Shown here: piece by piece, positions 24,170 to 33,181 of the stretch
How the letters are laid out: every line of letters starts with the position of its first letter
Position numbering within the stretch: the first letter of the stretch is position 1
NCBI RefSeq assembly: GCF_037154075.1
Contig: NZ_JBANRJ010000001.1
Location: 614,001-678,000, forward strand
From: Sphingobium aromaticiconvertens
GTDB taxonomy: Bacteria; Pseudomonadota; Alphaproteobacteria; Sphingomonadales; Sphingomonadaceae
Reading direction: 5' to 3'
DNA: 64,000 nt
Translations under genes and position numbers: made by a program
The notes under the pieces: model-generated
Database searches by the model: none
The model's input: only the letters and a program-made list of their open reading frames with translations
What the model was told of the DNA's origin: nothing

Positions 24170-25279
24170 ATGAAAACAAGAGCCGCGGTTGCATTCGAAG
24201 CCAAGAAGCCGCTGGAGATTGTTGAACTGGATCTGGAAGGCCCCAAGGCGGGCGAAGTTCTGGTCGAGATCATGGCGACGGGCATCTGCCATACCGATGC
24301 CTATACGCTGGATGGGCTGGACAGCGAGGGGATTTTCCCGTCCGTTCTGGGCCATGAGGGCGCAGGCATCGTGCGCGAGGTTGGAGCAGGCGTTACCTCA
24401 GTGAAGCCCGGCGACCATGTGATCCCGCTCTACACCCCCGAATGCCGCCAGTGCAAAAGCTGCCTGTCGGGCAAGACCAACCTGTGCACTGCGATCCGCG
24501 CGACGCAGGGCAAGGGCTTGATGCCGGACGGAACGACCCGCTTTTCCTACAAGGGACAGCCGATCTTTCACTATATGGGCTGCTCGACCTTCTCCAACTT
24601 CACGGTCCTGCCCGAGATTGCGGTCGCGAAAATCCGCGAGGACGCGCCGTTCAAGACGAGTTGCTATATCGGCTGTGGCGTGACGACGGGCGTGGGGGCG
24701 GTGGTCAATACCGCCAAGGTGCAGGTTGGCGACAATGTCATCATCTTCGGTCTGGGCGGCATCGGCCTCAATGTGCTGCAAGGCGCGCGGATGGCGGGTG
24801 CGAACATGATCATCGGTGTCGACATCAACCCGGACCGGGAGGAATGGGGCCGCAGGTTCGGCATGACCCACTTCGTAAACCCGAAGGATATTGATGGCGA
24901 CATCGTCGCGCATCTGGTCGCGCTGACCGATGGCGGGGCGGATTACACGTTCGATTGCACCGGTAACACGACCGTCATGCGGCAGGCGCTGGAAGCCTGC
25001 CATCGCGGCTGGGGCACCAGCATCATCATCGGCGTGGCCGAAGCGGGCAAGGAAATCAGCACGCGGCCGTTCCAGCTTGTGACCGGGCGCAACTGGCGTG
25101 GGACTGCATTTGGCGGGGCGAAGGGCCGTACCGACGTACCCAAGATTGTCGACTGGTATATGAACGGAAAGATCGAGATTGATCCGATGATCACCCATGT
25201 CCTGGCCCTGGACGAGATCAACAAGGGCTTCGACCTGATGCATGCTGGCGAGAGTATCCGCAGCGTCGTGGTATTCTAA
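24170..25279 (+). CDS. adhC: S-(hydroxymethyl)glutathione dehydrogenase, class III alcohol dehydrogenase
   Basis: The protein oxidises S-hydroxymethylglutathione (formaldehyde plus glutathione) to S-formylglutathione with NAD. Its 369 residues show the catalytic zinc ligands ([18 protein letters not shown]), the structural zinc site ([15 protein letters not shown]) and the Rossmann motif [21 protein letters not shown] 24170 matches the family length. It is followed by a VOC protein and S-formylglutathione hydrolase in one operon. Confidence 0.96.
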   Translation: MKTRAAVAFEAKKPLEIVELDLEGPKAGEVLVEIMATGICHTDAYTLDGLDSEGIFPSVLGHEGAGIVREVGAGVTSVKPGDHVIPLYTPECRQCKSCLSGKTNLCTAIRATQGKGLMPDGTTRFSYKGQPIFHYMGCSTFSNFTVLPEIAVAKIREDAPFKTSCYIGCGVTTGVGAVVNTAKVQVGDNVIIFGLGGIGLNVLQGARMAGANMIIGVDINPDREEWGRRFGMTHFVNPKDIDGDIVAHLVALTDGGADYTFDCTGNTTVMRQALEACHRGWGTSIIIGVAEAGKEISTRPFQLVTGRNWRGTAFGGAKGRTDVPKIVDWYMNGKIEIDPMITHVLALDEINKGFDLMHAGESIRSVVVF

Positions 25280-25298
25280 CGATAAAAGGAGAGAGGCT

Positions 25299-25679
25299 AT
25301 GTTCAGCCACGTCATGCTCGGCGCCAAGGATATTGAGGCGTCCAAGGCTTTCTATGATGCGACCTTTCAGGCGATCGGCGGGAAGCCGGGTTTCGCCGAT
25401 GACAACGGGCGCATCATCTACATGCATGGAGGTGGCCTGTTCATGCTGACCAAGCCGATCGACGGCGCGCCGGCCTGCCACGCAAACGGTGGGACTATTG
25501 GCTTTGCGATGGCATCGCCCGAGCAGGCTGATGCCTGGCATGCGGCGGGTATCGCAGCGGGTGGCACGACGTGCGAAGATCCGCCCGGCGTGCGCGAAGC
25601 GAGCTTCGGCAAGTTGTATCTCGCTTACATGCGTGATCCGGCGGGCAATAAATTGTGCGGTTTGTACCGGGTGGCATGA
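25299..25679 (+). CDS. VOC (glyoxalase/bleomycin resistance) family protein
   Basis: The protein has 126 residues with two beta-alpha-beta-beta-beta modules (FSHVMLGAKDIEASKAFYDATF; TIGFAMASPEQADAWHAA ... YLAYMRDPAGNKLCGLYR). The His near the N-terminus and a late Glu/Tyr could bind metal. GGAGAG precedes the ATG. It sits between adhC and fghA, overlapping the latter by ATGA, so a role with glutathione adducts of aldehydes is likely. It may be a glyoxalase-type enzyme; no substrate is shown. Confidence 0.85.
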   Translation: MFSHVMLGAKDIEASKAFYDATFQAIGGKPGFADDNGRIIYMHGGGLFMLTKPIDGAPACHANGGTIGFAMASPEQADAWHAAGIAAGGTTCEDPPGVREASFGKLYLAYMRDPAGNKLCGLYRVA

Positions 25680-26536
25680 CGCAGGTGAGCACGGCGCTGG
25701 AAACCATATCGACGGCCAAGGCATTTGGCGGCACGCAGGGCGTCTATCGCCATGCGTCGGAGCAGACGAAGACGGAGATGACATTCTCCGTCTTCGTACC
25801 GCCCCATGCGCCTGGCGCTAGTTTGCCGGTGGTCTGGTATCTGTCGGGCCTCACCTGCACCCACGCCAATGTGACGGAAAAGGGCGAGTTTCGCGCGGCC
25901 TGCGCCGAACTGGGCCTGATCTTCGTTGCGCCGGACACCAGCCCACGGGGCGGGGCTGTGCCTGATGATCCGGCGGATGCCTATGACTTCGGGCTGGGTG
26001 CGGGTTTCTATGTCGATGCGACGCAGGCGCCCTTCGCGACCCATTACAAGATGTGGTCCTATGTCACGCAAGAGCTGCCAGCCCTGATCGGGGCGCATTT
26101 TCCCGCCGACTTGGCCCGTCAGTCGATCATGGGCCATAGCATGGGCGGGCATGGCGCACTCACCATCGGTCTTCGCCATCCCGACCGGTTCCGCGCAGTG
26201 TCCGCCTTTGCGCCGATCGTCGCGCCGGGGCAGGTGCCGTGGGGGCAAAAGGCGCTGGCGGGCTATCTGGGTGAAGAGGGGGCGTCATGGCGCCAGCATG
26301 ATGCCGTCGCCCTGATCGAAGATGGCGCACGCGTGCCCGCGCTGCTGGTGGATCAGGGGGGGGCGGACCCGTTTCTGACCGAGCAGCTCAAACCTGAACT
26401 ATTGCAGGCGGCGTGTGAGAAGGCTGGCATAGCCCTCACGCTGAACCTTCGTGTGGGCTATGATCACAGCTATTATTTCATCTCCACCTTCATGGCAGAG
26501 CATCTGCGCTGGCACGCCGAACGGCTGCGCGACTAG
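25676..26536 (+). CDS. fghA: S-formylglutathione hydrolase
   Basis: The 286-residue esterase-D type alpha/beta hydrolase has GHSMGGHG with Ser155 as nucleophile, then Asp in DQGGADPF and His in YDHSYYF. It hydrolyses S-formylglutathione to formate and glutathione, completing the pathway begun by AdhC. The start overlaps the VOC gene stop by ATGA. The length and ending fit the family. Confidence 0.95.
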   Translation: MTQVSTALETISTAKAFGGTQGVYRHASEQTKTEMTFSVFVPPHAPGASLPVVWYLSGLTCTHANVTEKGEFRAACAELGLIFVAPDTSPRGGAVPDDPADAYDFGLGAGFYVDATQAPFATHYKMWSYVTQELPALIGAHFPADLARQSIMGHSMGGHGALTIGLRHPDRFRAVSAFAPIVAPGQVPWGQKALAGYLGEEGASWRQHDAVALIEDGARVPALLVDQGGADPFLTEQLKPELLQAACEKAGIALTLNLRVGYDHSYYFISTFMAEHLRWHAERLRD

Positions 26537-26548
26537 GGGTAGGCAATC

Positions 26549-26911
26549 ATGCGCGTCGGCAATCTCAAGGTGAAGATGCAGCTATTGTGCGGGGACGAGA
26601 TTGCCTTTGGTCCCGGCAAGGCCGACCTGCTGGAAGCGATTGATCGTGAAGGGTCCATATCGGGTGCCGGACGCGCGCTGGGGATGAGTTATCGTCGGGC
26701 ATGGCTGCTGGTCGATGCGATGCGACGGTGCTGGAGTGAGCCGCTGGTCGACACGCTGGCAGGCGGCGGCAAGGAGCGGGGCGCGAGGGTGACAGAGCAT
26801 GGCCGGGCCGTCCTGCGCGCCTATCGGGCGCTGGAAGGGGAGGTTGCGGAACTGGCAATCGGCTCTGTGCTGATTGAGGGCGTGCGCGACACGCCGCTGC
26901 CGCTTACCTAA
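26549..26911 (+). CDS. ModE-like winged-helix regulator
   Basis: This 120-residue protein has only the N-terminal winged-helix domain of ModE (KADLLEAIDREGSISGAGRALGMSYRRAWLLVDAMRR), without the molybdate-binding MOP domains. Such single-domain proteins often act with molybdenum enzymes, but here it is the last gene after fghA, 12 bases downstream. It may regulate the formaldehyde operon. Its stop overlaps that of the convergent peroxidase gene. Confidence 0.8.
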   Translation: MRVGNLKVKMQLLCGDEIAFGPGKADLLEAIDREGSISGAGRALGMSYRRAWLLVDAMRRCWSEPLVDTLAGGGKERGARVTEHGRAVLRAYRALEGEVAELAIGSVLIEGVRDTPLPLT

Positions 26912-27900
26912 AGGGGCTTGCCGCAGGCGCGGTCGGGCATGGCAAAGCGTGGGTTGGTTAGAAAGCCCTGATCGGTCAGCGCCTCTAGAAAGGCTATCAG
27001 CGTCGGTATCGCCGAGGCCGGGGGCGACGCGGGATGGCGGGCAATGGCGTCGCCCAGCGTCTTGGCCGATCCGTCGTGGAGCCAGGGACCGGTGATGGCG
27101 ACATTGCGCAGTGGTGCGGTGCGGAAGCGACCGGCATCGGCCTGATCGCCGGTGGCCTCCGCCAGCCCCGGATCGCGGGCATCGATCGGGCCGAGCCGAT
27201 GAAAAGCGCCATCGCTTAGATCCCGACCACTATGGCATTGTGCGCAGCCGGAGGAGGCGAACAGCGTCGAGCCTTGACGGGCGGCGGGCGATAGTGCCTC
27301 TGTCGCGCCCGCCTGAAAACGATCCCATGGCGTGTCGAGCGCGATCATCGTGCGTTGGAACGCGGCCAGTGCGGCGGCGACGGTACGGGTATCGATCCGA
27401 CCGTCCTGTTCGGGGAAAGCCCGCTTGAACATAATGGCATAACAGGCATCGGCGCTCAGTCTGCGCGGGAGTTCGGCCTCCAGTCCCTTCATGCCCATCT
27501 CCACCGGGCGTTCGCCGAGCAGGGGCACCAGCGCCTGCGATTCAAGCGTGTCGTTCCGTGGATCTGCCCATGTGAGATGCGCCATCCAGCCCACATTGGC
27601 GAGGCCGGGGACGTTGCGTCGGCCCGGATCGCCATGCACGCCGGGGCGGGTCGCGTTACCATCGGCAAAGCCGCGCTTCTGCTCATGGCACCCGGCGCAG
27701 GCCAGCGTGCCGTTGGCCGACAGGTCGGCATCGTAGAAGAGGCGACGGCCCAGTTCGACCTTGGCGTCGCTCATCGGGTTGTCGGTGGGGACTGGCGGCG
27801 ACTCCACGCCATTAGCCAAACGCCAGTGCAAATCCCTGCTAGCCGCAACCAGCAACATCGCCCCGGCCAGCACGCAGGCCATCCGCAACAGGCGATTCAC
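26908..27900 (-). CDS. Dihaem cytochrome c peroxidase / MauG family protein
   Basis: The GTG at 27900 overlaps the upstream stop (GTGA) and gives 330 residues with an N-terminal hydrophobic export segment. Two haem c motifs are present: C68-A-G-C71-H72 and CAQCH near residue 220. The family either reduces hydrogen peroxide in the periplasm or, as in MauG and MbnH, oxidises a partner protein. Its coupling to a small exported protein, and the TonB receptor across the divergent promoter, makes the second role worth considering. Confidence 0.85.
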   Translation of the reverse strand: MNRLLRMACVLAGAMLLVAASRDLHWRLANGVESPPVPTDNPMSDAKVELGRRLFYDADLSANGTLACAGCHEQKRGFADGNATRPGVHGDPGRRNVPGLANVGWMAHLTWADPRNDTLESQALVPLLGERPVEMGMKGLEAELPRRLSADACYAIMFKRAFPEQDGRIDTRTVAAALAAFQRTMIALDTPWDRFQAGATEALSPAARQGSTLFASSGCAQCHSGRDLSDGAFHRLGPIDARDPGLAEATGDQADAGRFRTAPLRNVAITGPWLHDGSAKTLGDAIARHPASPPASAIPTLIAFLEALTDQGFLTNPRFAMPDRACGKPL

Positions 27901-28421
27901 TGCAGGCGCGTCACCAGCAGCGGCAGGCTGTCTGTGCCATTGGCCGCGACCTGAAGCACATAGCGGCCCGGCGTCAGGCTGTAGTCGACCATCTTGCGGA
28001 TGCCCGAACAGTCGGGACCATGGCCATGTGCGATCGACGTCATCGCCTTGCCATTCTTCACCACATCGACCCAAGCGCCAGACCCCAGCGCGACGCGCCA
28101 TGTGCCTGTCTGCGCCACGGTGAAGCTGGCAAGACCACCGAAGCTGACCGAGCCGCCGGGCTTTTCGGGACGGAGAGGGTAAGTGACTTTCGGCGTCGGC
28201 AGCAGCGCAAGGATGACGGCCTTGCCGGGGGGCAGCGCGACCGCTTTTGCCTGCACGTTGCCTGCTGTCGCGGGTGCCGGGTTTCGCCAGCCAGCCAGAG
28301 CCTCCGGCAGATCGGCGGGGGCGGCACAGGGGGCCGGAACACCCATCTCCTGTGCGGAAACCGGCGCCGGCAGAGCGATCAGGGACAGCGGTATCGATAC
28401 GGAAAAAAGCAGGCGGCGCAT
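27897..28421 (-). CDS. Small exported protein with HGHGPDC motif
   Basis: The protein has 174 residues with a signal peptide cleaved near VSAQ. A beta-rich domain carries HGHGPDC at residues 132-138, a likely metal or haem site, and Cys32 could pair with Cys138. Similar small proteins in related bacteria are sometimes labelled homogentisate dioxygenase, which this is not: the length and motifs do not match that enzyme. It is coupled to the dihaem peroxidase and divergent from a TonB receptor, suggesting a periplasmic binding or substrate protein. Confidence 0.72.
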   Translation of the reverse strand: MRRLLFSVSIPLSLIALPAPVSAQEMGVPAPCAAPADLPEALAGWRNPAPATAGNVQAKAVALPPGKAVILALLPTPKVTYPLRPEKPGGSVSFGGLASFTVAQTGTWRVALGSGAWVDVVKNGKAMTSIAHGHGPDCSGIRKMVDYSLTPGRYVLQVAANGTDSLPLLVTRLQ

Positions 28422-28444
28422 GGGGTTCCTTCCCGGATCAAACT

Positions 28445-28464
28445 CTATATACGACGTGATATAG
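28445..28464. promoter_or_regulatory. Inverted repeat in the divergent promoter
   Basis: CTATAT (28445-28450) and ATATAG (28459-28464), separated by 8 bases, lie in the 75-base gap between the small exported protein gene and the TonB receptor gene. This could be an operator serving both directions. It shows no clear Fur or Zur box. Weak evidence. Confidence 0.35.
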
Positions 28465-28496
28465 TGGATCGAACGACCATGAAAGGGGAAAAATAT

Positions 28497-30653
28497 ATGC
28501 GATCTGTCCTTCTCTCTGCGCTGCTGGTGTCCAGCGCGATGGGCACCACCGCCTTGGCGCAGACCGACACGGCCCCGGATGTCGAGGGGCAGGATCGGGG
28601 CGATCGCTTTTCGCTGGGACAGATCATCGTCACCGCGCCGCGCACGGAGGGCATCGCCATCGACAGTAGCACGCTGTCGTCGGAGGCGATCTACACCTTC
28701 AGCCGCAGTTCGCTGGATGACGCGATCAACCTGATGCCCGGCGTGTCCTCAGGCAACAGCGGCGGCACGCGCAACGAACGGTTGGTCTTCGTGCGCGGCT
28801 TCGACCGGTTTCAGGTTCCGCTGTCGATCGACGGCATCCGCGTTTATTTGCCCGCCGACAATCGGCTGGATTATGGCCGCTTCCTGACCTCCGACATCGG
28901 CGAGATTCAGGTGGCGAAGGGTTATGCTTCCGTCCTCGACGGGCCGGGCGCGATGGGGGGCGCGATCAACCTCGTCACCCGCAAGCCGACCAAGGCGCTG
29001 GATGTCGAGATACGCGGCGCGGTCAATGTCGACAATGACACCGATTATGCGGGCTATTCAACCTCCGCCCTGATCGGGACCAAGCAGGATACATGGTATG
29101 CGCAGGCCAGCTATGCCCGCAATGTCACCGATCATTGGGACTTGCCCAACGACTTCACCCCGCGCAATCCCGCGCTGGAGGATGGCGGCACACGTGACTT
29201 TTCGCGCACACAGGATTGGCGCGTAAACGCGAAGGTCGGCTTCACCCCGAACGCGACCGACGAATATGCATTGAGCTATACCCATCAGGAAGGGTCGAAG
29301 GGTGCGCCGCTGCACATCAGTGATATAGTGACGACGCCGCGCTTCTGGGACTGGCCGTCCTGGGACATCAGCAGCGTTTATTTCCTATCGACCACCGCGC
29401 TGGGCGACCGCGCGACGCTTAAGACGCGGGCCTATTATAATCAGTTCGACAGTATGTTGCGCTCGTTCAACGACCGGACGCTGACGACGCAGAGCCGCCC
29501 CTTCGCTTTTGACAGCCCCTATGAGGACAAGGCGTGGGGCGGATCGGCGCAACTGGATTTCCGGCCAAGCGAGGCCGACACGCTGCGTCTGGCCTTCCAC
29601 TATCGCCATGACAAGCATGTGGAGTTCCAGACCAGCTTTTCGACCGCTGGCGCGCCGACGACGGAACCACGGCAGACGCAGACCGAAAATACCTATTCGG
29701 CGGCGATCGAAAATGAGCTGAAGCTGACCCCCGATCTCACCTTCACGCTGGGCGGCAGTTTCGATTGGCGAGACCTGAAGCGGGCGGAGGAATATGGCTC
29801 GCCGCTTGGCACGTCGGGCACGCCCGCTGTCATCTACAACTATCCGCGCCGTGACAGCGATGCGTGGAATGCGCAGGGGCGGTTCGACTGGCGGGCCAGC
29901 GAAGCGGTGCAGCTTCATGCCAGCCTGTCGTCGCGGGCGCGCTTTCCGACCATATTCGAGCGGTTCAGTCAGCGTTTCAACACTGCCATCCCCAATCCGG
30001 ACTTGAAGGCGGAGCGGGCGACCAACGCCGAGATCGGCGGCGCATGGACCAATGGCGCATTGCGGGTGGAGGGCGCGGTCTTCTATAGCTGGGTGGAGAA
30101 TGCGATCTTCAGCGTGCCGACGCCTGCCTATCCTTGCACGGCCTCCAACAAGCCACCCGCGACGGCCACGCCGGGCTGCGCGCTCACCAATCTCAGCCAG
30201 AGCCGCAATGTCGGCAAGGGCGACTATTACGGTGTCGAACTGTCGGTGTCGGCCACGCTGATGCCGGGGCTGGACGTTGGCATGAACTATACCGGGATCA
30301 AGCGCGACCTGACCGACCCGTCCAATGCGCGTTTCCGCCCGACCGGCGTACCGACGCACAAGGGCTTTGCCTATCTGGACTGGGCGCCGGCCGAGCGGCT
30401 GCATATCGTGCCCAGCGTCGACCTGGCGTCGAACCGCTGGACGCTGTTCACGGCGACGCCCGCGACCCAGCCCCAGCTTTATTACCGCACCGGCGCCTAT
30501 GTGAATGTGGGCATCCGGGCGGATTATGCGATCACCGATGGGGTCGAGGTCGGGCTTGGCGCACGCAACCTGTTCGATGACTATTATACATTGACCGATG
30601 GCTTCCCGGAGACGGGCCGGACGGTGTTCGCCACGATCCGCACCAGATATTGA
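28497..30653 (+). CDS. TonB-dependent outer-membrane receptor
   Basis: The protein has 718 residues. A signal peptide ends at TALAQ, the TonB box reads IIVTAPRTEG, the plug contains VRGFDRFQVPLSIDG and VLDGPGAMGGAINLVTRKP, and the barrel closes with an aromatic strand (TVFATIRTRY). ATG 28497 follows AAAGGGGA; ATG 28479 is an alternative. The size and plug resemble metal-chelate or vitamin receptors more than the large carbohydrate receptors. It is flanked by the peroxidase pair and a large exported protein, likely one functional locus. Confidence 0.9.
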   Translation: MRSVLLSALLVSSAMGTTALAQTDTAPDVEGQDRGDRFSLGQIIVTAPRTEGIAIDSSTLSSEAIYTFSRSSLDDAINLMPGVSSGNSGGTRNERLVFVRGFDRFQVPLSIDGIRVYLPADNRLDYGRFLTSDIGEIQVAKGYASVLDGPGAMGGAINLVTRKPTKALDVEIRGAVNVDNDTDYAGYSTSALIGTKQDTWYAQASYARNVTDHWDLPNDFTPRNPALEDGGTRDFSRTQDWRVNAKVGFTPNATDEYALSYTHQEGSKGAPLHISDIVTTPRFWDWPSWDISSVYFLSTTALGDRATLKTRAYYNQFDSMLRSFNDRTLTTQSRPFAFDSPYEDKAWGGSAQLDFRPSEADTLRLAFHYRHDKHVEFQTSFSTAGAPTTEPRQTQTENTYSAAIENELKLTPDLTFTLGGSFDWRDLKRAEEYGSPLGTSGTPAVIYNYPRRDSDAWNAQGRFDWRASEAVQLHASLSSRARFPTIFERFSQRFNTAIPNPDLKAERATNAEIGGAWTNGALRVEGAVFYSWVENAIFSVPTPAYPCTASNKPPATATPGCALTNLSQSRNVGKGDYYGVELSVSATLMPGLDVGMNYTGIKRDLTDPSNARFRPTGVPTHKGFAYLDWAPAERLHIVPSVDLASNRWTLFTATPATQPQLYYRTGAYVNVGIRADYAITDGVEVGLGARNLFDDYYTLTDGFPETGRTVFATIRTRY

Positions 30654-30761
30654 TCCTGTCTGGCCATGGGGACGGGCGCTCCGGCGTCTTTGCCCGGTTG
30701 CGGGGCTTGACGTCCGGGGATGACCCTGCACCATAGACGCATGAAATGTACTGATAGGAAT

Positions 30762-33176
30762 ATGGGCAGGCTGTTGCGTGGCGCGGCAGCCTGCCTTGCG
30801 GTGGCTCCCCTGTTGTTGTCGACGGTCCGCGCCGCCGATCCCGCGCCCTTTGATCTGGCCGGACCCATGTTGAAGGTCCGCGTGACGCGTGATGGGGTGA
30901 CGCTGCCTGTCGGGCAGGTGCCCAACCTTGCCGCCGGCGATGTGCTGGACATCAGCGCGGACCTGCCGGCCGATCAGTCGCAAAATTATCTGCTGGTTTC
31001 CGCCTTCCTGCACGGGGCCACCAATCCCCCGCCCAAGGACTGGATCGACAGCGCAAAAACCTGGAAAAAGAAGGACAAGGACAGGAGCCTGCATCTGACC
31101 GTGCCGAAGGGCGCGCGGCAGATCGTGCTGTTCATGGTGCCGGAAACGGGCGGCGACTTCGGCACGATCGCCGATGCCGTGCGGGGCAAGCCGGGCGAGT
31201 TCGTGCGCGTGACGCAGGATCTTAATCAGGCGTCGCTCGACCGGTCGCGGCTCAATGCGTTCATGGCGGGCATTCAGGCGCAGGAAAATACCCATCCTGA
31301 ATATCTGCGGACCGTTGCGCCAACCCTGTCCACCAGTCTGGCGATCAAGCTGAATGCCGATTGCCTCGACAAGGTGGTGGAATTGCAGGCGGCGTGCCTG
31401 ATCGAAAATCGCGATACGCTGGTGCTGACCGATGTGCATAGCAGTTCGCTGACCGATACGCTGACCGGTGCGCCCGCCGACCTTGCCTTTCAAATCAGTG
31501 CCACACGCGAAGCGGGCTTGGGCTATTATAGCGCCTATATCGGCGTGGTTCGCGATGTGGCGCGCATTTTCGGCGCGTTCAACAATCCTGAATTTCAATA
31601 TCTGCCCGCCCTTGGCGTGCCACAGGGCGACAGCCTGTCTTTGATCCTCAACACGGCGCCGTCCTTTGCCAAGCCCAAGTCGGTGCTGGTCGCAGGCCTG
31701 CCTGCGATCGAGGCGGGAACGCCGCCGCCCCTGCGTGCCAAGGGCAACGCGCCCATCTGTGTGAGCCGCCCTGACTTTGTGATCCCGATGGAGGGCGCGC
31801 CGCTTATCTATTCCACCGGCTATGCCCGCGACATGATGCTGAAGGTCAAGGACCGGAGCGGCAAGGATGTCAGCGTTCCGCTGACGGCGCGGGCCGACAA
31901 AGGCGGATATGTACTGAGCAAGGCATTGCAGCCCGCGGATTTCGACAGGTCCATCGCTGGTGCAATTGCTGGCAACTGGGGTTTTAGCGCCTTTAACGGG
32001 CCGGGTGTCACGCTGCAATTTTCCGGGGAGAAAGCGTGGCAAATGGCGGGCGATGCTCAAGGGCTGATCGTCGGACGGGACAATCTGCTTTCGATCGATG
32101 GGGCCGCCGCCGCCTGTGTCGAAAGCATCGTCGTCCAGCAGGCGTCCGCGCCGGATCAATCGGCAACATGGGCGGTGACGGATGAGGATAGCATTGCCGT
32201 CACGCTTCCGCTGGCCAAAGCCTCCCCCGGCAAGCTGACGTTGAAGATCAAGCAATATGGGATCAAGGAGCCGACCAGCCTGACGGTGCAGGCCTATGGC
32301 GAGACGAGCCGTATCGATGGCCTGACGCTCTATGCCGGGGATGACAAGGCCGTGCTGACGGGTCGCAGGCTGGATCAGGTGGCGAGCATCGATCTTGCAG
32401 GGGCGATGTTCCAGCCCGGCGAACTGCGTCGTGACGGAGATGTCGATAAGTTGCAAGTCATCGCTGTGGACGGAGCGCAAGCGCGGGCCTTTGCCAAGGG
32501 GCAGGGGGGCAATGCCCGGCTGGCGTTGAAGGATGGACGGACGGTCACCCTGCCGGTCAGGATATTGCCCGCGCGCCCCGCGCTTGAACTTCTGTCAATG
32601 TCGCTCGACCGGGCGGCGGGCAAAGCGGCGATCCCGGTCCGGCTGACCGATGCCAAGATGCTGCCGGATGATGCCGGGATAGCCCTTTCGGTGCGCGCGA
32701 TCGACGGGACGCGTCTGACCAGCGCCGACAGCCTCGAAATCGCGACCGAGGATCAGTCCGCGGCGATCAGGCTTGCCGATGGCAGCGGGTTCAGGCTGGA
32801 AAGCCCGCAGGTCGCGATTGCGACATTCGAGCTTGCGAAACTTGGTCCTTCGACCGCTGGTCCGCTGGTCTTTCGCCTTGTCCAGAAGGGTGTTCAGGGG
32901 AATTGGCAACCGCTGGGAACGCTGGTGCGGCTTCCCCAGATACAAGGCGTGACCTGTCCGACGGGGGATGTGCCCTGCCGTTTGACGGGCACGAGTCTCT
33001 TCCTCATCGATTCTGTCGCCAGCGACGCGGCGTTCCAACAATCGGCAGCGGTTCCGCAAGGGTTCACCGGCACGGCCATTGATGTGCCCCGGCCACGCAA
33101 TGGCAAGCTGTTCGTCAGGTTGCGCGATGCGCCCGGCTCGTCCGTGGAGATCAGCGTGCCCGTCACGGACAAATGA
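30762..33176 (+). CDS. Large exported protein of unknown family
   Basis: The protein has 804 residues with a signal peptide (LLRGAAACLAVAPLLLSTVRA). The rest is beta-rich, with repeated Ig-like or quinoprotein-like strands, few cysteines and no membrane barrel signature. There is no catalytic motif I recognise. ATG 30762 has GGAA close upstream; ATG 30741 is possible. It follows the TonB receptor by 108 bases on the same strand, so it may be a surface or periplasmic partner of it. I do not recognise the family. Confidence 0.7.
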   Translation: MGRLLRGAAACLAVAPLLLSTVRAADPAPFDLAGPMLKVRVTRDGVTLPVGQVPNLAAGDVLDISADLPADQSQNYLLVSAFLHGATNPPPKDWIDSAKTWKKKDKDRSLHLTVPKGARQIVLFMVPETGGDFGTIADAVRGKPGEFVRVTQDLNQASLDRSRLNAFMAGIQAQENTHPEYLRTVAPTLSTSLAIKLNADCLDKVVELQAACLIENRDTLVLTDVHSSSLTDTLTGAPADLAFQISATREAGLGYYSAYIGVVRDVARIFGAFNNPEFQYLPALGVPQGDSLSLILNTAPSFAKPKSVLVAGLPAIEAGTPPPLRAKGNAPICVSRPDFVIPMEGAPLIYSTGYARDMMLKVKDRSGKDVSVPLTARADKGGYVLSKALQPADFDRSIAGAIAGNWGFSAFNGPGVTLQFSGEKAWQMAGDAQGLIVGRDNLLSIDGAAAACVESIVVQQASAPDQSATWAVTDEDSIAVTLPLAKASPGKLTLKIKQYGIKEPTSLTVQAYGETSRIDGLTLYAGDDKAVLTGRRLDQVASIDLAGAMFQPGELRRDGDVDKLQVIAVDGAQARAFAKGQGGNARLALKDGRTVTLPVRILPARPALELLSMSLDRAAGKAAIPVRLTDAKMLPDDAGIALSVRAIDGTRLTSADSLEIATEDQSAAIRLADGSGFRLESPQVAIATFELAKLGPSTAGPLVFRLVQKGVQGNWQPLGTLVRLPQIQGVTCPTGDVPCRLTGTSLFLIDSVASDAAFQQSAAVPQGFTGTAIDVPRPRNGKLFVRLRDAPGSSVEISVPVTDK

Positions 33177-33181
33177 GGCTT

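Noticed and set aside
27897..28421. Naming the HGHGPDC protein homogentisate 1,2-dioxygenase
   Set aside because: It is 174 residues with a signal peptide and lacks the cupin metal site and length of that enzyme.
28020..28496. N-terminal extension of the second TonB receptor
   Set aside because: It would read through the opposing small exported protein gene and put 159 residues ahead of a clear signal peptide.
29385..32480. 1031-codon minus-strand open frame
   Set aside because: It lies opposite the TonB receptor and the large exported protein, is Arg/His/Gly-rich and shows no domain. It is a shadow caused by high GC at third positions.
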